Shown one piece after another: positions 1 to 8,529 of a stretch of DNA of 64,000 nucleotides. A program made the translations under genes and the position numbers. The notes beneath the pieces are model-generated. The model made no database searches, was not told the origin of the DNA, and saw only the letters and a program-made list of their open reading frames with translations. Origin of the DNA: Chishuiella changwenlii. GTDB lineage: Bacteria; Bacteroidota; Bacteroidia; Flavobacteriales; Weeksellaceae. The stretch is from positions 1 to 64,000 of the forward strand of contig NZ_FRBH01000002.1 of assembly GCF_900142565.1 (NCBI RefSeq). Direction: 5' to 3'. How positions within the stretch are numbered: position 1 is the stretch's first letter; every line of letters starts with the position of its first letter.

Positions 1-87
<87 letters not shown>

Positions 88-97
88 TTTTAATTGA

Positions 98-128
98 AAG
101 CCTCAAGTGAATAACTTGAGGCTTTTTT
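98..128 (+). terminator. rRNA operon terminator
   Basis: An 11-bp perfect stem (98-108 with 114-124, AAGCCTCAAGT / ACTTGAGGCTT) with a 5-nt loop ends in a run of T. It sits about 10 nt after the 5S rRNA, as expected of a rho-independent terminator for the rRNA operon. Confidence 0.9.
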
Positions 129-149
129 GTGTTTATAGATTTTAGATAA

Positions 150-510
150 TAGAAACTAGATAGGAGATTATTGTACAATGTAAAAAGTATAATGTACAAT
201 GTAAAGAGTACAATGTAGCTTAGACTTCTTAAAACTAATCTCTAGCTTCTAGTTTGCAGCTTAACAACCCTTGCACCTTATAATCTTAAACCTTAAATCT
301 AACTTCTAGTTTCTAGCCTCTAGTTTCTAAGATTTGAGATACTAGATAAGATCTGAGATAATTGTATAGAGTAAAAAGTATAATGTAAAATGTACAGAGT
401 AGTTTACTATTTACTAGCTTCTAAATCTCTAATCTCGAGTTTCCAACTTAACAATCCTTATTCCTAATAGTCTTACATCTTAAGTCTAACCTCCAATTTC
501 CAACTTCTTT
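150..510. repeat. Degenerate two-copy intergenic repeat
   Basis: The gap between the rRNA terminator and the Nudix gene holds no credible gene. It contains two diverged copies of a roughly 170-bp segment, at about 160-331 and 342-510. Each copy runs in the same order: a GTAAAAAGTATAATGTA-like stretch, then AATCTCTA..., then CAACTTAACAATCCTT / CAGCTTAACAACCCTT, then CTTAA(A/G)TCTAAC and TTCTAGTTTCTA / TCCAATTTCCAA. Within each copy there are many short near-repeats of TTCTAGTTTC and ACAATGTA type. A related GAAGTTAGAAGTTGGAAATTAG segment occurs near 11840. This looks like dispersed, decaying intergenic repeat material; no function can be assigned. Confidence 0.6.
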
Positions 511-594
511 TTAACGAAAAATAAAGTCCAAAATAAATAATTTCAAAAGTTTTAAATTTTCATTTTATATTTAAGGTAATTAATTTAATATCTT

Positions 595-1023
595 ATGAAG
601 CCATTTAATGTCAGAATATATGCCTTATTAGAGCATGAAGGAAAGATTTTAGTAATGCATGAACCATTTCAAGGGAGATTGATTTATAAATTCCCTGGAG
701 GTGGACTAGAGTTTGGTGAAGGAACTGTTGATTGCCTTAAACGTGAGTTTCGAGAAGAGTTGAACTTGAATGTAGAAATTACATCACATTTTTACACGCA
801 AGATTTTTTTATGTTAAATGCCTTTGATGAATCTGAACAGATTATTTTAATTTATTATAAGGCTTCAATAACAGCGAAAGAATTAAAGAACCTAAAAGTT
901 CTTGATGCAGATATTAATGAATTACTTTGGATTACTCCTAACGATTTAAGAATTGATGATTTTACCTTAGCGGCAGATAAAATTGTTGTAGACTTATATA
1001 AAAAAGAAAACTCCGAATCCTAA
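595..1023 (+). CDS. Nudix hydrolase
   Basis: This 142-residue protein is one Nudix fold. The Nudix box runs from G36 to L58 with E42, R50, E51, E54 and E55 in place; the usual Gly near its end is Asn57. Members hydrolyse nucleoside diphosphates linked to another group, using a metal held by the REUxEE glutamates. The exact substrate cannot be read from the sequence. The gene stands alone on the plus strand, and its 3' end overlaps the convergent gene at 1020 by 4 nt. The start is the only ATG that gives a full N-terminal beta strand. Confidence 0.85.
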   Translation: MKPFNVRIYALLEHEGKILVMHEPFQGRLIYKFPGGGLEFGEGTVDCLKREFREELNLNVEITSHFYTQDFFMLNAFDESEQIILIYYKASITAKELKNLKVLDADINELLWITPNDLRIDDFTLAADKIVVDLYKKENSES

Positions 1024-1403
1024 GATTCGAAGTTTATGATTTGTTGATCATCAAAATATTGTATTACTGCATATTTCATCAATAATGTTTGTTCGTTAGT
1101 TTTAAGAGGAGGCAACTCATCTAATAACTCGAAATGAGGCCAACCATCTGCATCTTTTCCATCGAAGCGATAAAAACCAAATGGTTCTAAAACACGACAT
1201 ACTGCAATATGTAATAAATTTAGTTTATCGTCTTTTTTAAATTTCTTTTTACCTTGACCTAATTCTTGTACGCCAATTATAAAAAGAATTGTATCTAAAT
1301 CTGGTTTTTCACCGTCTGTGAAATTTTCTTGAAAGAATTGTTCAATTTTTTTCCACTTTTCAGTGTTTGATGATGTTTCTTCTGTTAATTTTGAAATATC
1401 CAT
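1020..1403 (-). CDS. Conserved small protein of unknown function
   Basis: A 127-residue soluble protein without signal peptide or membrane segment. It has a charged N-terminal helix, a central hydrophobic core around residues 38-75, and an aromatic-acid-rich segment (FYRFDGKDADGWPHFELL) near residues 77-94. I do not recognise a named domain; the overall look is that of a conserved flavobacterial protein encoded near greA. It directly follows the membrane protein gene at 1404 with no gap, which implies one transcript greA-HIT-membrane protein-this gene. It overlaps the Nudix gene tail to tail by 4 nt. Confidence 0.75.
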   Translation of the reverse strand: MDISKLTEETSSNTEKWKKIEQFFQENFTDGEKPDLDTILFIIGVQELGQGKKKFKKDDKLNLLHIAVCRVLEPFGFYRFDGKDADGWPHFELLDELPPLKTNEQTLLMKYAVIQYFDDQQIINFES

Positions 1404-1973
1404 TTAGAATTTACGTCCTTTATGACGCATATTTGGGTTCTGTAATTGTGATGTACTTACATTGAAACGTTTCATTTGACCAGTCATCATCTTAATTTGG
1501 TCAGTAAACATTCCTTTAGTATCATTCTTTTTAGCTTCTTTGATATAGTTTTCAGCTTCTTTCTTTTTACCTTTTGACATAGCAGCACCAGCTAAAGATA
1601 AGTTAGCCATAGCACGATCATGATCAAATGATAAACCGTAATTTAAAGCTTCTTTCATATATTTTTCTGAAAGAGCAACATTATCTTGTGCTTCTGTAAT
1701 TCCTTTCATGTAATTAAAATATCCCATTTGTTTAGGAATTAATTGTGATGAAGGATTAGTTATTTTATTTAACCATTTCTTAGCCTTTACCATATCTTCT
1801 TTACGTAAGAACCAAAAAGCAAGTAAAATATTTTCGTTTCTGAAATAAAATAAGATTGGAAAAACAGCCAATAATAAAGAAACAAATCCCCAACCGTATT
1901 CACGAGTTGTAAATAAAAAGATTGCTAAAGCAATTAAGATAACAGCAATTACTAATTTGATATACTTATTCAT
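1404..1973 (-). CDS. Membrane protein with TPR-like C-terminal part
   Basis: The 189-residue product starts with two closely spaced hydrophobic segments (about residues 7-22 and 26-45). A helical, TPR-like soluble part follows, with repeat-like alanine, leucine and glycine patterning at about residues 60-155, and the tail is basic (MRHKGRKF). This suggests an inner-membrane-anchored scaffold facing the cytoplasm, but no partner or activity is visible. The gene sits 7 nt after the HIT gene and abuts the next gene, so it is part of the greA-led minus-strand operon. Confidence 0.75.
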   Translation of the reverse strand: MNKYIKLVIAVILIALAIFLFTTREYGWGFVSLLLAVFPILFYFRNENILLAFWFLRKEDMVKAKKWLNKITNPSSQLIPKQMGYFNYMKGITEAQDNVALSEKYMKEALNYGLSFDHDRAMANLSLAGAAMSKGKKKEAENYIKEAKKNDTKGMFTDQIKMMTGQMKRFNVSTSQLQNPNMRHKGRKF

Positions 1974-1980
1974 CTTATGA

Positions 1981-2373
1981 TTATATATTAGATTTTATAG
2001 CTTCTGCAATTTCATTCATTTTTTCTGCAGATAGCTGAATTTTTGGATTTGTGAAATTGATATCTTGCATTGTATTTAAAGGTACTAAATGTACATGTAC
2101 ATGTGGAACCTCAAGTCCAATAACAGCAACACCAACTCGTAAACATGGAACAGCCTTTTCTATAGCTTGTGCAATTTCATAAGAAAAGTCCATTAACCCA
2201 AGGTAAGTTTCTTTATCTAAATGAAATATTTTATCTACTTCTTTTTTAGGAACAACTAATACATGTCCTTCTACTAAAGGAAAAGCATCTAAAATCGCAA
2301 TAAAATTTTCATTTTCTGCTATTTTGTAAGATGGGATTTCACCATTTATAATTTTTGTGAAAATACTTGCCAT
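1981..2373 (-). CDS. HIT family nucleotide-binding hydrolase
   Basis: A 130-residue histidine triad protein. The triad H91-x-H93-x-H95 (HVHVHLV) near the C-terminus supplies the catalytic histidine for hydrolysis of nucleotide phosphoramidates or related dinucleotides. The N-terminal part (SIFTKIINGEIPSYKIAE) is typical of the Hint branch. It lies 22 nt downstream of greA on the same strand and is probably co-transcribed with it. Confidence 0.92.
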   Translation of the reverse strand: MASIFTKIINGEIPSYKIAENENFIAILDAFPLVEGHVLVVPKKEVDKIFHLDKETYLGLMDFSYEIAQAIEKAVPCLRVGVAVIGLEVPHVHVHLVPLNTMQDINFTNPKIQLSAEKMNEIAEAIKSNI

Positions 2374-2395
2374 ATTTTTTTTGTTTAAAAAATTA

Positions 2396-2875
2396 TTAAT
2401 CCAAAGATATTTCTAAAATTTCAAAATTTAAAATCATACCATTAGGTAATGTAATTTCTGCAAGCTCTCCTAAAGATTTTCCTAATAAACCTTTTGCAAT
2501 TGGTGTATTTACAGAAATTCTCATTTTAGCTAAGTCTGCTTCAGACTCTGGAACTAATGTATAAACTAACTCCTGTCCGTTTGCAGTATTTTTAATTTTA
2601 ACTTTAGATAAAATTGATACCTTAGAATGATCTAATTTAGACTCATCAATTACACGAGCATTTGCAACTACTTCTTTTAATTTAGCAATTTGCATTTCTA
2701 ACATTCCTTGCGCTTCTTTTGCAGCGTCGTATTCTGCATTCTCAGACAAATCTCCTTTGTCTCTTGCATCAGCAATTTGTTGAGATATTTTTGGACGTTC
2801 AGTAGTTTCTAATTGATGAAGCTCTTCACGTAATTTTTCTAATCCTTCTTTCGTTACATATTGTATATTTGCCAT
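2396..2875 (-). CDS. greA: Transcription elongation factor GreA
   Basis: The 159-residue protein has the GreA layout. An N-terminal antiparallel coiled coil (about 1-75) carries the conserved acidic tip DLSENAEYDAAKE at about 42-54, and a C-terminal FKBP-like domain has the motifs TPIAKGLLGK and LNFEILEI. GreA enters the RNA polymerase secondary channel and stimulates cleavage of backtracked RNA. It heads a minus-strand operon with the HIT gene and two further genes. The leader contains a terminator-like hairpin, described separately, that suggests attenuation. Confidence 0.96.
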   Translation of the reverse strand: MANIQYVTKEGLEKLREELHQLETTERPKISQQIADARDKGDLSENAEYDAAKEAQGMLEMQIAKLKEVVANARVIDESKLDHSKVSILSKVKIKNTANGQELVYTLVPESEADLAKMRISVNTPIAKGLLGKSLGELAEITLPNGMILNFEILEISLD

Positions 2876-2911
2876 AACAACAATGTTTAATTAATTTTTA
2901 TTAATAGGTCA

Positions 2912-2957
2912 TATAAAAAATAATCCTACACATATATCTTAAATATGCGCAGGACTA
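2912..2957 (-). promoter_or_regulatory. Terminator-like hairpin in the greA leader
   Basis: Read on the minus strand, TCCTGCGCATAT (2954-2943) pairs with ATATGTGTAGGA (2935-2924) over 12 bp including two G-U pairs, and a U-rich tract follows (2923-2912). The wobble pairs hold only in minus-strand RNA; on the plus strand they would be A-C mismatches. The structure lies between a -7-like element (2974-2981) and the greA start at 2875, so it would be an early, leader-encoded terminator for greA. Confidence 0.65.
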
Positions 2958-2973
2958 TTTGTTTATCGTTTAA

Positions 2974-2981
2974 CAAAGATA
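2974..2981 (-). promoter_or_regulatory. -7 element, probable greA promoter
   Basis: On the minus strand the octamer TATCTTTG matches the Bacteroidota -7 consensus TAnnTTTG exactly. It would start a transcript near 2967, about 92 nt before the greA start codon. No convincing TTTG/TTG element is seen at the -33 distance, so the call rests on the -7 match and position. Confidence 0.5.
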
Positions 2982-3006
2982 ATAAAAAATAAATACGAAA
3001 AGAGAA

Positions 3007-3459
3007 ATGAAACAATTTATTAGAATGATTCTAAATAAAGTGATATTGATAGCTAGTTTTATCTTTATATTACAATCATGTGCATCAGATGATGGAACGG
3101 TAAGTTGTGTTCCCTTAACAACAGTAAGTTTTTCAATCAATACAAATTTACCATTATATGCCAATTTAAATAGTCCTGGAGGTTATGTAGAAATTCCAGC
3201 TGGCCCAACTTCAGGAACAAGAGGATTAATTGTTGTGAGAACAGCATCAGGATATAAAGCATATGATAGAAATGCACCTCATATTTGTCCAGACGAAAAA
3301 ACGACTTTATATGTAAAAGATGGGATAAAAATTGTCTGTGATGCTGATAATTCAGAATGGATTTTATTAACAGGACAACCTACTAAAGTTGCAAATAGAG
3401 CACCAAGAACTTATCAAGTTTTTGTGAATGCTAATAACGTAATAATGATTACGAATTAA
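3007..3459 (+). CDS. Lipoprotein with Rieske-like fold lacking cluster ligands
   Basis: The 150-residue product has a type II signal peptide with lipobox LQSC and lipidated Cys25. Residues about 60-148 resemble small Rieske/nitrite reductase small-subunit-like proteins: ...VEIPAG..., KAYDRNAPHICP, IVCDADNSEWILLTGQP and a terminal RTYQVFVNANNV strand. A true Rieske centre needs C-x-H and C-x-x-H pairs; here the first site reads H92-I-C94 and the second C111-D-A-D, so a 2Fe-2S cluster is unlikely. The two cysteines could instead form a disulfide. It is divergent from greA and stands alone. The Rieske assignment is inference from pattern. Confidence 0.7.
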   Translation: MKQFIRMILNKVILIASFIFILQSCASDDGTVSCVPLTTVSFSINTNLPLYANLNSPGGYVEIPAGPTSGTRGLIVVRTASGYKAYDRNAPHICPDEKTTLYVKDGIKIVCDADNSEWILLTGQPTKVANRAPRTYQVFVNANNVIMITN

Positions 3460-3616
3460 TATGAAATTATTTTGCTTGTTATAACATATAATAAGCGTTT
3501 GATTTGTATTTAATTTAAATGGTTAAAATACAGGTTATTATGTTTTTATTTGGATGATTTTTGTTTTTTTTAATAAATATTTATGATTAAATTATTTTTA
3601 AAAAAAGATGAATTCG

Positions 3617-4975
<1,359 letters not shown>

Positions 4976-5057
4976 TTAATCTCGAGTGATTTATATCAGT
5001 CTTGAATTAATAAAATAATAAGTATATTACGCAATAAATAATAATATAAACTATAAA

Positions 5058-6341
5058 ATGTCAGATAAGGTAATATTAAATTACAACGGAAAAGAGTTGG
5101 AACTTCCTGTTACAACTGGTTCTATGGACGAAAAATCCATAGATATTTCTAAGTTGAGAAGTGAGACTGGATTAATCACAATGGATCCAGGTTATAAAAA
5201 TACAGGAGCATGTGAGTCTAAAATTACATTTTTAGATGGTGAAGAAGGTAAGTTAATGTACCGCGGATATCCAATTGAACAATTAGCGGAGAAATCTTCT
5301 TTTGTTGAAGTTATGTATTTACTAATTAAAGGAGAGTTACCAACTCAAAAAGAATTAGATAAATTTGTAGCAGATATTACTGAATATAATTATGTATCAG
5401 AAGATTTAATTAAAATCTTAGATGCATTCCCAAGTTCTGCACACCCAATGGGAGTTTTAACTTCTTTAACAGCTGCTTTATCAGCTTTTAACCCAAAATG
5501 TGTAGATGTTTCTTCAGCAGAAGACATGTACCGTGCAGCAGTTACATTATTAGGAAAATTTACTGTTTTAGCTTCTTGGACTCAAAGAAAAATTAAAGGA
5601 TTACCAGTTAACTACTCTAATGATAAATTATCATACGTAGAAAACTTCTATCAATTATTATTCAGAAAGCCAGGTCAAGATTTAGATATTGATCCAGTTA
5701 TTATTGATGCAATCGATAAGTTATTAATCTTACATGCAGATCACGAACAAAACTGTTCTACATCTAGTGTACGTTTAGTAGGTTCTTCTCATGCAGGTTT
5801 ATTTGCTTCTATTTCTGGAGGTATTTCAGCTTTATGGGGACCATTACATGGTGGTGCAAACCAAGCGGTATTAGAAATGTTAGAAGCTATTAGTAATGAT
5901 GGTGGAGATGTTGAAAAATACTTAGCTAAAGCGAAAGATAAAAATGATCCTTTCCGTTTAATGGGATTCGGACACCGCGTTTACAAAAACTTTGATCCAC
6001 GTGCGAAAATCATTAAAGTAGCAGCTGATAATGTTTTAGAAAAATTAGGAATCAATGATCCTATTTTAGAAATTGCTAAAAAATTAGAGCAAGCAGCTTT
6101 AGAAGATGAGTACTTCAAAGAAAGAAACTTATATCCAAACGTAGATTTCTATTCAGGAATTATCTACAAAGCATTAGATATACCTACGGAAATGTTTACT
6201 GTAATGTTTGCAGTTGGACGTTTACCAGGTTGGATTGCTCAATGGATGGAAATGCGTGAAACTAATCAACCAATTGGTAGACCTCGTCAATTATATACAG
6301 GTTCTCCATTACGTGATTACGTTGAAATTGAAAAAAGATAA
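5058..6341 (+). CDS. gltA: Citrate synthase
   Basis: The 427-residue protein is a type II (hexameric-type) citrate synthase, joining acetyl-CoA and oxaloacetate at the entry of the TCA cycle. Visible family motifs include GPLHGGANQAVLEML, MGFGHRVYKNFDPRA and DFYSGIIYKAL, which hold the active-site His, His and Asp. The N-terminal extension with an immunoglobulin-like strand set (ILNYNGKELELPVTTG) is normal for this type. It follows eno by 82 nt on the same strand and ends in its own strong terminator. Confidence 0.97.
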   Translation: MSDKVILNYNGKELELPVTTGSMDEKSIDISKLRSETGLITMDPGYKNTGACESKITFLDGEEGKLMYRGYPIEQLAEKSSFVEVMYLLIKGELPTQKELDKFVADITEYNYVSEDLIKILDAFPSSAHPMGVLTSLTAALSAFNPKCVDVSSAEDMYRAAVTLLGKFTVLASWTQRKIKGLPVNYSNDKLSYVENFYQLLFRKPGQDLDIDPVIIDAIDKLLILHADHEQNCSTSSVRLVGSSHAGLFASISGGISALWGPLHGGANQAVLEMLEAISNDGGDVEKYLAKAKDKNDPFRLMGFGHRVYKNFDPRAKIIKVAADNVLEKLGINDPILEIAKKLEQAALEDEYFKERNLYPNVDFYSGIIYKALDIPTEMFTVMFAVGRLPGWIAQWMEMRETNQPIGRPRQLYTGSPLRDYVEIEKR

Positions 6342-6362
6342 GAATTATCTTTCCAATAAATT

Positions 6363-6398
6363 AAAAGCCAAAAATCAAATGATTTTTGGCTTTTTTTA
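6363..6398 (+). terminator. Terminator after citrate synthase gene
   Basis: A long stem, GCCAAAAATCA (6367-6377) with TGATTTTTGGC (6380-6390), extended by A/T pairs, is followed by T7. It lies 25 nt after the gltA stop codon. Confidence 0.85.
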
Positions 6399-6472
6399 TT
6401 TCCTTAATTTAAATTCATTTGCTTTTGAAAACTTAAATCGCTACTTTTAAATTGACTAAACTATTATTTAAG

Positions 6473-7138
6473 ATGAAATTTGACAAAATACACAACAAAG
6501 GACAAGCTCAGATTTTTGAGAATAAATATTTAGAAATGTTAACGAAAGGACATCCTGCAATTATTTGGGGTATGTATATTCCAATACTTGCTTATTGTAT
6601 TTATTATGGCGTGTCTTCTCAAGGTTTATCTATAAAAGAAACAGTTTTTTTATTTTTTGGAGCTGTTTTGTTTTGGACGTTATTTGAATATTTTGCTCAT
6701 CGTTATCTTTTCCATTGGACAGGGAAACAAGCAAGCCTTAAAAGGGTCGTTTATATATTTCATGGTAATCATCATCATTATCCAAGAGATAAGCAGCGTT
6801 TATTTATGCCTCCTATTCCAAGTATTTTATTAGCTTCTATTATATTTTGTATCCAATATTTAATTTTAGGAAACTATGTTTTTGCATTTTTTCCAGGTTT
6901 TATGATTGGTTACTTATTATACGCATCAATGCATTATTTAATTCATGCCGTAGCTCCTCCATTTAAGTTTATGAAACCTTTATGGAGAAATCATCACTTA
7001 CATCATTACAAAAATGAAGAATTAGGCTTTGGTGTTTCGAACACATTTTGGGATAGAATTTTCGGAACAATGTTCGATTTAAGGAATGAAAAAGAAGATA
7101 AAGAGAAAGTAAAAGATTTAATGTTTCAGAAAAAGTAG
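6473..7138 (+). CDS. Fatty acid 2-hydroxylase-like sterol desaturase family protein
   Basis: An integral membrane diiron enzyme of the fatty acid hydroxylase superfamily. Histidine clusters HRYLFH, HGNHHH, HYLIH and NHHLHHY are all present among about four hydrophobic segments. The stretch FHGNHHHYPRDKQRLFMPP resembles eukaryotic-type fatty acid 2-hydroxylase (FA2H/Scs7) more than sterol desaturases. The likely reaction is alpha-hydroxylation of a fatty acyl chain, possibly of sphingolipids that many Bacteroidota make; this is inference. I chose the ATG at 6473 (221 residues). An upstream TTG at 6452 is in frame, but a promoter-like TTTG (6418)-N20-TACTTTTA (6442) would place the RNA start near 6456. 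Confidence 0.85.
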   Translation: MKFDKIHNKGQAQIFENKYLEMLTKGHPAIIWGMYIPILAYCIYYGVSSQGLSIKETVFLFFGAVLFWTLFEYFAHRYLFHWTGKQASLKRVVYIFHGNHHHYPRDKQRLFMPPIPSILLASIIFCIQYLILGNYVFAFFPGFMIGYLLYASMHYLIHAVAPPFKFMKPLWRNHHLHHYKNEELGFGVSNTFWDRIFGTMFDLRNEKEDKEKVKDLMFQKK

Positions 7139-7190
7139 AACATTAATATTTGTATCTTAAACAATTAAAAAAAAATAATTAACACATAGT

Positions 7191-8099
7191 ATGAAAAAAT
7201 ACACCTTTCTAGTTTTAGCTTTATTGGCTTACTCACAGATTAATGCACAATATTCTAAGAAAACGCAATTAAAATATATAGAAGAATTGTCATCCGATAA
7301 TATGAAAGGAAGAGGATTTGGAACAGAAGAAAGTAGATTATCTGCTGAATTAATTGCAAAAACCTTCAAAAAAAATAATTTGAAACCTTGCGTAGGAGAT
7401 TCTTTTTTAATTGAATTTGAACATAATGGTAAAAAGGGACAGAATGTTTGTGGAATAAAACAAGGTAAGTCAAAAGATATTTATGCTTTTGGTGCACATT
7501 ACGATCATATAGGTTATGATGATAAAGGTGATGATAAGATTTTTAATGGTGCAGATGATAATGCAAGTGGAACTTCTACTGTAATGGCTTTATCAGATTA
7601 TTTTAAAGACAAAAAAACAGAAAAGACCTTAATGTATATGGCATTTGATGCTGAAGAAATAGGATTGGTAGGCTCTAAGAAATTAGTAGAAAATGAAGCT
7701 TTTTCTTCTTATCTATCTGATATGAAAGTGATGTTGAATTTAGAAATGCTAGGAACGCTTTCTGCTTTTGGTGAAGGGAAAGTTTATATGACAGGAAGTG
7801 ATCGTTCAGATTTAATGGCATTAATGAATAGTAATACTAAAACAACGTTTAAAGTTGAAAGTGATCCATATTTAAAACAACAATTATTTTTCCGTTCAGA
7901 TAATGTGAATTTTGTAAACAAAGGAGTAGTTTCTCATTCACTGTCAACAGTTAATATGGAAAATCAACATCATTATCATCAGAAAAATGATGAATTAGAT
8001 GTCATTAAGATTGATAATTTATCAATAATTGCACAAGGTATAGGATATTCTATAGAAGAAATGATGAAACAGAATCAACAACCAAAATATTCTAAGTAG
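7191..8099 (+). CDS. M28 family zinc aminopeptidase, secreted
   Basis: The 302-residue protein has a signal peptide (cleavage after about residue 19, INAQ) and a single M28 peptidase domain. The dizinc ligands and catalytic residues appear in order: AHYDH (His, Asp), FNGADDNASG (bridging Asp), DAEEIGLVGS (catalytic Glu and ligand Glu), and a late H in NQHHYHQKND. No T9SS C-terminal domain is present, so it is probably periplasmic or lipid-bilayer associated rather than exported. It follows the hydroxylase gene by 52 nt. Confidence 0.9.
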   Translation: MKKYTFLVLALLAYSQINAQYSKKTQLKYIEELSSDNMKGRGFGTEESRLSAELIAKTFKKNNLKPCVGDSFLIEFEHNGKKGQNVCGIKQGKSKDIYAFGAHYDHIGYDDKGDDKIFNGADDNASGTSTVMALSDYFKDKKTEKTLMYMAFDAEEIGLVGSKKLVENEAFSSYLSDMKVMLNLEMLGTLSAFGEGKVYMTGSDRSDLMALMNSNTKTTFKVESDPYLKQQLFFRSDNVNFVNKGVVSHSLSTVNMENQHHYHQKNDELDVIKIDNLSIIAQGIGYSIEEMMKQNQQPKYSK

Positions 8100-8334
8100 T
8101 ATATAAGAATAATAGCCCAAGTTTTTAATTATATGATTTCAATCATTTAGGCTAAATGTTTATTAAACTGATGTTTAATTTTTTACTTCTAATTTAGTGA
8201 TAGAATAAATCTAAAAAAAAATAATTAAAACGGCTGTCTCAGAAGACAAAAGAATCCCCTAAATGCCATTTTTTTTCATTTAGGGGATTCTTAATGAGGT
8301 TTAATTTTGAAACAGCTTTTTATATTTTATATAT
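8100..8334. other. Intergenic stretch with nested inverted repeats
   Basis: The region after the M28 gene holds no long gene. It contains an inner 16-bp perfect inverted repeat (AAGAATCCCCTAAATG at 8250-8265 and its complement at 8277-8292) with an 11-nt loop. Outside this is an imperfect pair, GGCTGTCTCA (8232-8241) and TGAAACAGCT (8308-8317). The outer pair resembles the GGCTGTCTCA-type ends seen on some insertion sequences, so this may be an IS remnant or a small MITE-like element; it could also act as a terminator in either direction. Confidence 0.55.
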
Positions 8335-8433
8335 ATGAAAATAAATAAACGACTACGATCAATTTTTGTTATAGCATTGGGTGCAATAATTACATACTAT
8401 TTTTTAGAATTTTTAGATAGCCTTAGGGGGTAA
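8335..8433 (+). CDS. Candidate 32-residue membrane peptide
   Basis: A short reading frame encodes a basic N-terminus (MKINKRLR), a single hydrophobic stretch (SIFVIALGAIITYYFLEFL) and a short polar tail (DSLRG). That charge layout fits a small inner-membrane peptide with the N-terminus inside. It lies between the nested inverted repeat and the ECF-type promoter at 8466. No promoter or ribosome binding site is evident. I do not recognise it, and such frames also arise by chance. Confidence 0.3.
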   Translation: MKINKRLRSIFVIALGAIITYYFLEFLDSLRG

Positions 8434-8465
8434 TAAATCTTAAAAAAAATCACAACTAAGTATTT

Positions 8466-8491
8466 TGTAACATTTCAATGCTTTATGCGTC
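8466..8491 (+). promoter_or_regulatory. ECF-sigma-type promoter for outer membrane protein gene
   Basis: TGTAAC (8466-8471) and CGTC (8488-8491) are separated by 16 nt. This matches the general -35 AAC / -10 CGTC pattern of extracytoplasmic-function sigma factors and differs from the housekeeping TAnnTTTG type. It lies 39 nt before the start of the beta-barrel gene at 8530. The next gene has the same motif. Confidence 0.6.
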
Positions 8492-8529
8492 TTTCTATTA
8501 ACACAGTATGAAGACAATAAAAATAAAGT

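Noticed and set aside
2970-3164. Short minus-strand frame opposite the lipoprotein
   Set aside because: It is antisense to a lipoprotein with a proper lipobox and overlaps the greA promoter region.
6208-6450. Plus-strand frame overlapping the 3' end of gltA
   Set aside because: Out of frame with citrate synthase and it runs through the terminator; no protein-like composition.
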